Part shown: piece by piece, positions 6,521 through 12,775 of the stretch
Layout of the letters: each line of letters starts with the position of its first letter
How positions within the stretch are numbered: position 1 is the stretch's first letter
Origin: Planctomycetota bacterium
GTDB lineage: Bacteria > Planctomycetota > Phycisphaerae > WQYP01
DNA: 12,775 nucleotides
Assembly (NCBI GenBank): GCA_021780285.1
Contig: JAJXZA010000397.1
Span: 1-12,775 of the forward strand
Reading direction: 5' to 3'
Program-made: the position numbers and the translations under genes
Notes under the pieces: generated by a model
What the model was told of the DNA's origin: nothing
What the model saw: the letters and a program-made list of their open reading frames with translations, nothing else
Database searches by the model: none

Positions 6521-7501
6521 CTACCGGTCAAGCAATTCTAAAATAGCCTTCCAACCCGTCATCGTAGCATCGAATGAGCAGGAACGCAGGGCCAAATCGC
6601 GGGGCGACCGGCCTTTCGCCCAAGGCTCCGTGTTCGCCAAGGCAATTTTTACGGCCTTAAGCCACTCCTCTTGATCAAAACAATTCTGGATAGTCTGGTA
6701 CGGCTTATACCCATCCTCAAACTCATACCCGGAGCAAGAATGGCCTGCCGATGTAACAACCGGCCTGTTCATGGCCAACGCCTCACAGAATGTCGTTATC
6801 CCGATCGGCCAGAAGCGGTCGTCCGCCGCGTTCAATACAACGCGTGCCGAACCATAAATATCCCGGACCTTTGAAAATGGGATTCCCGATAAGCACTCAA
6901 CAAAAGGATTCGGATTTTTGGCATAAAACTTCGCCGTCTCGGGGCCGGACGAGAAACGCACAACCCGCATGCGCAGCTCACGAGCAACAAAGCTGACCAC
7001 GGGCTCGATCCTTCTATGGTCGCCCGGGCAGAGCAAATATGGCTCCCGCGCTGACTGAGATTTGGCCGGATCAAAAAACTCGGTGTCGGTAAACAGACCG
7101 ATCCATCGGACCGCCTTTCCAGCAAAACGCCGCTCCAGCTCAGCCTGGGTTATTTTGCTGTAGGTTGCGATAACCGTGCTTTTCTTCAGGAGCCTGTGGT
7201 AAATAAAACGCTTGATTGCCGACAGTTGCTCCGGCGGACGCCACTGATAAAGAGAGCACAACCGCAGTCGCAATGGTAGAAGCGCAAGCGTCGCCTCCAG
7301 GGATTCGACATTGAATACCAACGCCGGCTCGACCCGCCCGCCCGACCTGCCTGCCATCAGTATTGCCGGCAGCGAGCGAGTGAAGCAACATTTACCTCCT
7401 GCAGCCGCCGCCAGGGGAGCGGCAAACCATCGGGGGATATCCCGGTTGGCGCCCTCCAAACGTTCCAGTTGGGCGGGTGTGGGCGACATCAGTACCTTCA
7501 T
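6521..7501 (-). CDS. GT-B fold glycosyltransferase, group 1 (GT4-like)
   Basis: A 326-residue protein with the C-terminal half of a GT4-type glycosyltransferase: YLLCPGDHRRIE (155-166) begins the second domain, VRDIYGSARVVLNA (212-225) follows, and GITTFCEALAMNRPVV (234-249) is the donor-binding motif. The second glutamate of the EX7E pair (E240) is present, but the position of the first holds Trp/Pro, an unusual feature. The N-terminal domain (about 1-150) is short and weakly conserved. The frame continues to 7651, but ATG 7501 has GGGAGG four bases upstream and overlaps the polymerase stop as ATGA, so it is the likely start. The enzyme would add a sugar to the repeat unit on the cytoplasmic face. 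An inactive or acceptor-specialised member cannot be excluded. Confidence 0.8.
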   Translation of the reverse strand: MKVLMSPTPAQLERLEGANRDIPRWFAAPLAAAAGGKCCFTRSLPAILMAGRSGGRVEPALVFNVESLEATLALLPLRLRLCSLYQWRPPEQLSAIKRFIYHRLLKKSTVIATYSKITQAELERRFAGKAVRWIGLFTDTEFFDPAKSQSAREPYLLCPGDHRRIEPVVSFVARELRMRVVRFSSGPETAKFYAKNPNPFVECLSGIPFSKVRDIYGSARVVLNAADDRFWPIGITTFCEALAMNRPVVTSAGHSCSGYEFEDGYKPYQTIQNCFDQEEWLKAVKIALANTEPWAKGRSPRDLALRSCSFDATMTGWKAILELLDR

Positions 7502-8895
7502 CTTGCCTCCCGTGACACGGCCCCGCCTGCAGCATTTATCTGATAGCGCAAAGACCCGCCCATACTCCTGGCATTTGGCGGCTGGGGGACAACCAGTCGA
7601 GCATGCCCGGCCGAATTCCACGACTCCCTTGCGAACCGGTAGGCAAGCCACGTCGGAAGCAGGGTAAACAGAGCCTCGAAACCCCCAGCCTCAAGATCTT
7701 GCCCGACCAACAAAAACAGCATGATCAGGCAGCATGCCAGGTAGCCCTGAAAGTCAATACGGCGGCTATAGATGGCCCCCGTGTATATATAGTGCACGTA
7801 ATATCCAAGTAGAAACCACAAGAGCGGAAACAGCCACCAAAAATTCACATACGAATCAGCAAAACCCGTCGGGGCGCAGCCGTAGGCCAACTTCTTATTT
7901 GTCAGCCCCAAATAAGTGCGCAACAACGCGACAAAATGTGGCGCGTCCCACTGACTTACCCAGTCATACTTATTCGGAAAGTACTGGTGCGGCAGAAAAA
8001 CCACGCCCATATCCGCAAGCACGCGACCATAGTTCCAGTTCTGCTGCCGCCGCACCACCTGCACCTCCATCGCTCCTACAACAAAGGTCTTTCCAGGGCC
8101 GTAGTCATCCTGCCCCCCATGCAGGAACCTCTGGCCCGCGACCCAAAGTGCCGCGAGCCGATTGGGAGCTTTCCCCTCACCAATAATTTTCCGCGTAGCC
8201 GCGAGCGTCATCATCACCACAATCGCAATGGCCCCGAGGCTTAGCACCCAACGTTTTTTTGGACGGGTACCCTTGAAGATGAAAGGAACCGCTAGCGCAA
8301 TCAGTAATATTGCGGCGCTGTGCCGGCTGCCGTGGGAGTAGACATGGCGGAGTGACCCAAAAAGGTCGACACCGAGGCCTAGAATCGCTGGTAGCATTAG
8401 GTCGCGGTCCAACAGCCAAGCTTGAATGAGAAGCACCGCCCCCGGCGTCTCCACGAACCCCCAGTCGGTAATATAGCCGCTCGCGTGCACGTTGTGGATT
8501 ACAACCAACCAGGAACCCAACGCAAGCATGGCCATCAGCCAGCCGCAGCCAAGCAGACGCACCGCGCTGAAATACGGCTGGCACCCGGCCTGCGGCAATT
8601 GCGGCACACCCGCCAAAGGGTGGCTGGCACCCCGCCGATACCAACCGAAATAAAAGGAAAGCACCGACAGGGCTGCTATAAGCTCAAAAATCGCCAACGC
8701 CCCGCCTGCCACAAAATAGAGAGCTGGACCGGGGTTTACCATCGGTTTAAGGCCGGCTATACCAAACGCCAGCACGCCTAAATAGACAAGGGGATGGAAC
8801 GGATCTTTAATCCGCCCGACCAAGTAGAGTACGAGCGGACCCAAGGAAACCGCGGCGAATATAAGGCACGCCCCACGTACAGCCAGGTGATCCAT
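7498..8895 (-). CDS. Polytopic membrane protein, Wzy-like O-antigen/polysaccharide polymerase
   Basis: A 465-residue membrane protein with about ten hydrophobic stretches, for example residues 8-26, 36-52, 57-83, 115-134, 193-207, 216-233, 352-372 and 382-398. It has a long soluble loop at about 235-350. DPFHPL (31-36), the loop pattern WNYGRVLADMGVVFLPHQYFP (287-307) and APTGFADSYVNF (341-352) fit oligosaccharide repeat-unit polymerases, which join flipped units in the periplasm. Polymerases diverge strongly, so the call rests on topology, these motifs and position next to the flippase. ATG 8895 has GGAG eight bases upstream and begins at the first membrane segment. The frame runs to a TTG at 9000, which has no binding site and would add 35 residues. 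Its stop overlaps the next start by 4 bases. Confidence 0.72.
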   Translation of the reverse strand: MDHLAVRGACLIFAAVSLGPLVLYLVGRIKDPFHPLVYLGVLAFGIAGLKPMVNPGPALYFVAGGALAIFELIAALSVLSFYFGWYRRGASHPLAGVPQLPQAGCQPYFSAVRLLGCGWLMAMLALGSWLVVIHNVHASGYITDWGFVETPGAVLLIQAWLLDRDLMLPAILGLGVDLFGSLRHVYSHGSRHSAAILLIALAVPFIFKGTRPKKRWVLSLGAIAIVVMMTLAATRKIIGEGKAPNRLAALWVAGQRFLHGGQDDYGPGKTFVVGAMEVQVVRRQQNWNYGRVLADMGVVFLPHQYFPNKYDWVSQWDAPHFVALLRTYLGLTNKKLAYGCAPTGFADSYVNFWWLFPLLWFLLGYYVHYIYTGAIYSRRIDFQGYLACCLIMLFLLVGQDLEAGGFEALFTLLPTWLAYRFARESWNSAGHARLVVPQPPNARSMGGSLRYQINAAGGAVSREAR

Positions 8896-8903
8896 GGCCC
8901 AAA

Positions 8904-8907
8904 CTCC
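8904..8907 (-). promoter_or_regulatory. Ribosome binding site GGAG favouring the ATG at 8895
   Basis: On the minus strand GGAG precedes ATG 8895 by eight bases. The alternative TTG at 9000 has none. This supports the shorter polymerase. Confidence 0.4.
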
Positions 8908-9066
8908 AATCGCGGCGGCACCCGTCAGCAACTTAGGCCGCTGCAAAATCGGGGCACGCCACAAGCCTGCCGTCCACGCATTTTCGCACCACCGCGACAA
9001 TTGTCAAACGTCACGAGGCCAAGCCCGACGACCTCACGACCTCTTTAGCCGTGCGAACGCACCGCC

Positions 9067-10584
9067 TCAGCCCCCGACAACCGAGCTGCTCAACCCAAGG
9101 CGCCGCAGGGCTCGCTGCAGCGGCCCGACGTGCCGTACAAGCTCGTCCAAAGCCTCGCGGCAGAATATCCAGGCCAACGGCAGATAAATTGCAGGCGCAC
9201 TGGTTACGCCCACCGCAAGCGTTGCCGCCGAATGGCGAGCGAACCACGGTACCAGCAGTTCCAGGAGCCCCACCGGTGCAAGAGAAATTGCCGACAGAAG
9301 AAGCGGCGGTAAATACAACCGGGCCACGTCGCGTACGCATCCGCCGCCGGGCTTTATGGCTGAAAGCATTTGCGCAGGCGCCAGCAACAAGGCACCCAAC
9401 GCGCCACCGACCGCCACAAGCACCGCCCCACCAAAAAAAGACCCGGCAAAAACCAGCACTGTAAAAGTCACCGCCGAGGCCACCGACCAAAGCATGCCAG
9501 CGTGAAACCTCCCCTGGGCCTGCAGGAGGTTGGTGCTCGACGAGCCTGCAAGCCTGATGGCCGCAGCCAGCGCTGCCACCTGCAATACCGCAACAGCCGG
9601 CAGCCATTTTGCGCCAAATATCATAAGAACGGCCGGACGGGCCAACACCGCTTCCGCCAAACAGATCGGTATCCCAACCAGCGCGAGAGCACGCGACGCC
9701 CGAAGGCAGGCAGCCACCTGCCGCGGCAAGTCCCCTTTTAGCGTGCTTAACACCGGAAACAGCACGTTGCCCAAATTGAGGGCCAGAATCTGGACGACCT
9801 GGCTGGAAAGATTGGTTGCGAAAAAATAATGCCCCACCGTCGCTTTGCTGTGCCAAATGCTAAGCGCTAAGTTATCCGCTTGAATCTGCACCAAGTAGCA
9901 CAGGCCTACCACCATCAGCCGCCCGCTATCGGCCGCCATCGCACGCCACCGGTGAAATTGCGGATTCCAATGAACACGTACAGGAGCGAGCCACCAAGCG
10001 GCCGCCGCCCGCAGGACAGTGCATACCGGCATCGGAATTACGAAGCTATAAGCGCCAAGGCCAAGGTAGGCGCATCCAACGCTCAAGGCGGCAGCCAGAA
10101 GGTTGAACACCGCCCCAAGAAGCGCCAACTCGCGAAAACGCAAGTCGCGGTTCAATTTGGCCGTCGGCACGGTACCCAGCGCGCTAAATGCCGTAAAAGC
10201 TGAGATTGTGGCCAGCAGGCCGAAAAGTGGTGGGGCGTGGTACGCCCAGGTAGCGACGGGCGCGATTGCCAGTATGACCAATACCGCCGCCCCGCTGGTC
10301 GCAATTTCCATCCAAAAGGCGGCGCTCGCCCAGCGATCAAACCGGCTCCCCTTTTGCACCAGTATCTGCAGCAGGCCGGTCTGCCGCAAAACCGTTGGTA
10401 CCGAGGCTGCAATGTACGCTATCGCAATCAGGCCATAGTCTCTCGGCATGAGCAGCCGTGCAAGGAATATTTGGCTTACAAGGCCTGCGATCTTAGAGCC
10501 AAGTGTCTGCACCAGCATCCACGCGAACCCACGGGAAGTCTTGGCCGATAGAGTCCCCGCTGCAGTGGAATTACCCTTTGCCAT
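9067..10584 (-). CDS. Wzx-type lipopolysaccharide/exopolysaccharide flippase (WzxC-like, PST family)
   Basis: A 505-residue polytopic membrane protein of the MOP/PST superfamily that moves lipid-linked repeat units across the inner membrane. It has at least a dozen hydrophobic segments. The N-terminal pattern FLARLLMPRDYGLIAIA (40-56) is a hallmark of WzxC-like proteins, as is QADNLALS...VGHYFFATNL (235-259) in the middle of the sequence. A basic C-terminal tail follows the last membrane segment. The frame extends upstream to 10710, inside the preceding gene, but ATG 10584 sits six bases after a perfect GGGGAGG. It overlaps the upstream glycosyltransferase by 14 bases, so coupled translation is likely. 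The polymerase follows about 170 bases downstream (66 bases if the TTG start at 9000 is used). Confidence 0.9.
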   Translation of the reverse strand: MAKGNSTAAGTLSAKTSRGFAWMLVQTLGSKIAGLVSQIFLARLLMPRDYGLIAIAYIAASVPTVLRQTGLLQILVQKGSRFDRWASAAFWMEIATSGAAVLVILAIAPVATWAYHAPPLFGLLATISAFTAFSALGTVPTAKLNRDLRFRELALLGAVFNLLAAALSVGCAYLGLGAYSFVIPMPVCTVLRAAAAWWLAPVRVHWNPQFHRWRAMAADSGRLMVVGLCYLVQIQADNLALSIWHSKATVGHYFFATNLSSQVVQILALNLGNVLFPVLSTLKGDLPRQVAACLRASRALALVGIPICLAEAVLARPAVLMIFGAKWLPAVAVLQVAALAAAIRLAGSSSTNLLQAQGRFHAGMLWSVASAVTFTVLVFAGSFFGGAVLVAVGGALGALLLAPAQMLSAIKPGGGCVRDVARLYLPPLLLSAISLAPVGLLELLVPWFARHSAATLAVGVTSAPAIYLPLAWIFCREALDELVRHVGPLQRALRRLGLSSSVVGG

Positions 10585-11779
10585 CGGCCGCCTCCCCGCG
10601 CCGACGGCCTTGCGCCCGCTGCCCGAGTGCCTGTTCAAGTAATTCTTGGTACCGCCGAGCTTGGTGCCCCAGCGAAAAGCCTTCCCTCGCGCGTGCACTT
10701 CCAGCAGCACCCATCACCGCCCAGCGCGGCCTATCACTCAGCGCCCTCTCCAGGCCAACCTTGAGGGCCGCTGGCGTTGCCTCTGACGTAAGCCAACCCG
10801 TCACTCCGTCCAGTACCGTCTCGGCCGGGCCGCCGAGTGCATGCGCCAGCACCGGCTTACCCATCATCATCGCCTCGACAACCGAAAGGCCATAAGGTTC
10901 CGCATCAACACGCGAGTTGACCGCGATATCCACTGCACCGTAATAACGCTCAGGATCCGACACGCTGCCAGCAGAATGCAGCCGGTCGCTAACGCCTGCC
11001 GCAGCAGCAGCCGCTCGGATCTCGGCTGCATAGCCGGCATCGCGCTGGGGACCTACCAAAAGCAAATGAAGCGCCGGCTCTAAATGCTTCAAATCCGCCA
11101 GCGCCTGCAGCACCAATAGCTGCCCCTTCAGCGGTACAATGCGGCCAAATATGCCTAAAACGATTGCGTCAGCAGGTATTCCAATTTCATCGCGGCCGAC
11201 CGGCTCAACAACCGCCGGGTCAAACCGCCCTTCATCGGCACCGGGGTACAGCACCACCGGCCGCACCGGCCTCTCACCGATAGCCGCGGCCGAAAACCGG
11301 CTGTTGGCGATCGCCAACACCCCGTAGCGGTGCATACCTCGCTGAAGGATCATCCGGTTGACGCCCAGTGGGTACTGACCCGGGACATTTGGCATTTCCC
11401 AAACGCATAAAATCCCAAGCTGCGCCGCCACAGGCCCCGCGAGCGGCAAAAACGTCGGCCACAAAACATGTACCGCGTCCGCCCGTATATCCCGGAGGGT
11501 ATCTACGAGACCACGCTTGGCACTGCGGCTGGCAGCATATAGCCCAACGAGCTGACATAACTTGCTAACATACCCGCCGCGGAGCCCCGGCAGCCGCCGT
11601 GCATTAAGCATCCGAACGTTGAAACCGCTCTCTTGAAGTTCACGGCAGAAAAGGCCATCGCCGATGCTGATAATCGCGACCTGGGTGCCACAGTCGCGCA
11701 CGCGGCGGGCCAAGCCGCGAATAGCCTGACCAATACCCTCGCTCTCATCACCCGATATCAGCCAAGCCACCCGCAGCAT
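10571..11779 (-). CDS. Glycosyltransferase family 4 (GT-B fold, group 1)
   Basis: A 402-residue retaining glycosyltransferase with a complete GT4 layout. The N-terminal acceptor domain starts with a WLISGDESEGIGQAI segment (6-20) that includes the glycine-rich loop. The linker IANSRFSAAA (157-166) follows, then FGRIVPLKGQ (211-220), LLLVGPQ (239-245) and the donor-binding EPYGLSVVEAMMMGKPV (294-310), with both glutamates E294 and E302 of the EX7E pair. It works in the cytoplasm on the lipid-linked repeat unit; the sugar cannot be told. ATG 11779 is preceded by GAGG five bases away, and a promoter candidate lies at 11843-11871. It is the first gene of the five-gene minus-strand operon, and its stop overlaps the flippase start by 14 bases. 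Confidence 0.92.
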   Translation of the reverse strand: MLRVAWLISGDESEGIGQAIRGLARRVRDCGTQVAIISIGDGLFCRELQESGFNVRMLNARRLPGLRGGYVSKLCQLVGLYAASRSAKRGLVDTLRDIRADAVHVLWPTFLPLAGPVAAQLGILCVWEMPNVPGQYPLGVNRMILQRGMHRYGVLAIANSRFSAAAIGERPVRPVVLYPGADEGRFDPAVVEPVGRDEIGIPADAIVLGIFGRIVPLKGQLLVLQALADLKHLEPALHLLLVGPQRDAGYAAEIRAAAAAAGVSDRLHSAGSVSDPERYYGAVDIAVNSRVDAEPYGLSVVEAMMMGKPVLAHALGGPAETVLDGVTGWLTSEATPAALKVGLERALSDRPRWAVMGAAGSARAREGFSLGHQARRYQELLEQALGQRAQGRRRGEAADGKG

Positions 11780-12159
11780 TTTTTCCTCAGAAACATCCCT
11801 GCAATTCGCGACCGGCCAACCCCGGTTCGCCCATTGCGGGCAATTATCCGCCCCGACTGCCGCAAGTACAAGACGAAGCCACCACCGTCACGACGCAAGC
11901 GCTACCATTTTTATCGGCTATTCGGTAAGCTGCTTATCGCTAAAAGTTGCTGGTTATAGATGGCTCCCTGATCAGGTGCCGCCGACCCAAAAACCCGTAT
12001 CGAGCGCAGAATGGGTAGCGAGTGAAAACAAAATCAGTGAGCCGAACCTCGGCCGCGCACGATACCGACGAGGCCGTTCCCGGCCGCCGGATGGCCCATT
12101 TTAGCGACCCGAGCCGCAAACGACGGCTCTCGCAGACCGTAAAAAAGGAACCAGCCCAC
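11780..12159. other. Divergent intergenic region
   Basis: These 380 bases separate the leftward five-gene operon from the rightward small membrane protein. They hold the leftward promoter candidate at 11843-11871, a weak TATAGA (11955-11960) facing right without a good -35 box, and a short hairpin, GAGCCG (12111-12116) with CGGCTC (12124-12129), before the rightward ribosome binding site. The frame of the rightward gene stays open back to a GTG at 12022, so part of this stretch could be coding. No RNA gene or mobile element is seen. Confidence 0.45.
11843..11871 (-). promoter_or_regulatory. Candidate promoter of the five-gene operon, TTGTAC-N17-GATAAT
   Basis: On the minus strand TTGTAC (11871-11866) is followed by 17 bases and GATAAT (11848-11843), a five-of-six -10 match with a weaker -35. 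Transcription would begin near 11836, about 57 bases before the ATG at 11779. The leader would contain a small ACCGG/CCGGT stem and the GAGG binding site. Confidence 0.38.
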
Positions 12160-12672
12160 ATGCAAATGATAATCCACCGCGCCAGCTGGCAGCGGATCAC
12201 CCCGCTGCTGATATTCGCCGCTATGCTGGCCTTTGCCGCATGGAACCTCTGGGACGGGTACCATCGGCTGCCCCAAATCGAAGACGCCGTCGTAGCTGCT
12301 AACCTGCGTAACCCGAAGCTTTCCTCTGGCGAGCGCTCAGTGCTAAACGCATGGCCAGGATACGCGCGCGCAATCACCAGCCAGAGGCTGCGCCTCGACC
12401 GCATCTTCCACAATAACGAAATCAAAAACTGGATACCTTCATCGCAGGTGCAGGGCGTTCAACTCGCCGCCGAAACGGTCGCCATGCTTGCGGCATTTCC
12501 CTTCCTGCTTGCGGTGTGGGTAAGTACAATCAAGCTCAAAGCCACCGATGCAGGGTTATTCATCTGGAGAACCGGCCAGTTGGATTGGCAGCAAATCTTA
12601 GAGATAGACAACCGCAGATGGGCGACCGACGGCTTGGTCGTGCTTGCCTTTAGTCCAAAGTTCCTTATATAG
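12160..12672 (+). CDS. Small two-segment membrane protein of unknown function, C-terminus possibly cut short
   Basis: I do not recognise a named family. The 170 residues contain a membrane segment at about 13-31, a soluble loop of about 70 residues rich in charged positions (32-100), a second membrane segment at about 104-122, and a cytoplasmic tail. The tail ATDAGLFIWRTGQLDWQQILEIDNRRW (128-154) resembles the start of a bacterial PH-like domain, where a strand, a W-x-x-I strand and a conserved lysine/arginine-tryptophan pair are common. The protein ends only 16 residues later, before the strands and helix such a domain would need. ATG 12160 has AAGGAA nine bases upstream; the frame stays open to a GTG at 12022 (216 residues), whose extra part is polar and unremarkable. 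It is divergent from the polysaccharide operon, so a functional link is uncertain. Confidence 0.6.
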   Translation: MQMIIHRASWQRITPLLIFAAMLAFAAWNLWDGYHRLPQIEDAVVAANLRNPKLSSGERSVLNAWPGYARAITSQRLRLDRIFHNNEIKNWIPSSQVQGVQLAAETVAMLAAFPFLLAVWVSTIKLKATDAGLFIWRTGQLDWQQILEIDNRRWATDGLVVLAFSPKFLI

Positions 12673-12775
12673 AAAACGCATTTCACCCGCATAGGCATTG
12701 CGAATTGTTCAAAAATCAGCTTCCCCGTACTGGGCACACCTCCAGAAGGTCCAACGCCCGCCGCTGCAATGCGGT

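Noticed and set aside
7502..7651. A 50-residue N-terminal extension of the GT-B glycosyltransferase.
   Set aside because: It lies within the polymerase coding region and has cysteine-rich, non-conserved sequence. ATG 7501 has GGGAGG and the ATGA overlap.
8177..8644. A 155-residue minus-strand frame inside the polymerase gene.
   Set aside because: It is an out-of-frame shadow without membrane segments or motifs.
9011..9856. A 281-residue open frame on the minus strand.
   Set aside because: It lies in a different frame inside the well-supported flippase gene, has a glycine/cysteine/arginine-rich composition and shows no family motif. It is a shadow frame of GC-rich coding DNA.
10585..10710. 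A 42-residue N-terminal extension of the flippase.
   Set aside because: It overlaps the upstream glycosyltransferase deeply, whereas ATG 10584 has a perfect GGGGAGG at six bases.
1..12775. CRISPR array, tRNA, rRNA, insertion sequence or attachment site.
   Set aside because: I saw no regularly spaced repeats, no cloverleaf sequence, no transposase motif and no long terminal inverted repeats. The only arrays are the 8-base units noted.

Overview
The window is a stretch of a surface-polysaccharide (O-antigen, capsule or exopolysaccharide) biosynthesis locus from a moderately GC-rich bacterium that is probably Gram-negative. It encodes four glycosyltransferases, three SAM-dependent methyltransferases (two of the FkbM type), two left-handed beta-helix acyltransferases, a Wzx-type flippase and a Wzy-like polymerase. 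One small membrane protein of unknown function lies at the right end. No core housekeeping gene gives the taxonomy. The tandem CRCGAAGN intergenic motif at the left end and the style of the small membrane protein recall the Planctomycetota/Verrucomicrobiota group, but this is a weak inference from memory.

Layout. Left end (1-184): non-coding, with a short tandem CRCGAAGN-type repeat and a GC hairpin. 185-1078 (+): FkbM methyltransferase. It converges on a two-gene minus-strand unit (2995 down to 1244) of a class I methyltransferase followed by a family 2 glycosyltransferase. 2996-3499 is a 504-base divergent spacer with two similar promoter candidates, TTGACG-N18-TAGCAT leftward and TTGACG-N18-TAGTAT rightward; the rightward one would start transcription at or next to the ATG. 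3500-5845 (+): a tight three-gene unit of WcaF-like acetyltransferase, WaaE/KdtX-like glycosyltransferase 2 and FkbM-like methyltransferase. It converges on a five-gene minus-strand operon, 11779 down to 5891: GT-B glycosyltransferase, Wzx flippase, Wzy-like polymerase, second GT-B glycosyltransferase, hexapeptide acyltransferase. Most junctions there overlap or nearly touch. 11780-12159 is a second divergent spacer. 12160-12672 (+): a small two-segment membrane protein that stops early relative to its apparent C-terminal fold.

How the genes fit together: the glycosyltransferases would build a lipid-linked repeat unit on the cytoplasmic face. The acyltransferases and methyltransferases would decorate it, the flippase would turn it across the inner membrane, and the polymerase would join units. 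No initiating phosphoglycosyltransferase, chain-length regulator, outer-membrane export protein or nucleotide-sugar gene is visible, so the pathway must continue outside the window. The genes are individually of known families. The more unusual observations are the matched divergent promoters, the possible leaderless transcript, TTG starts backed by strong ribosome binding sites, a GT-B enzyme without the usual first glutamate, and the abruptly ending membrane protein.
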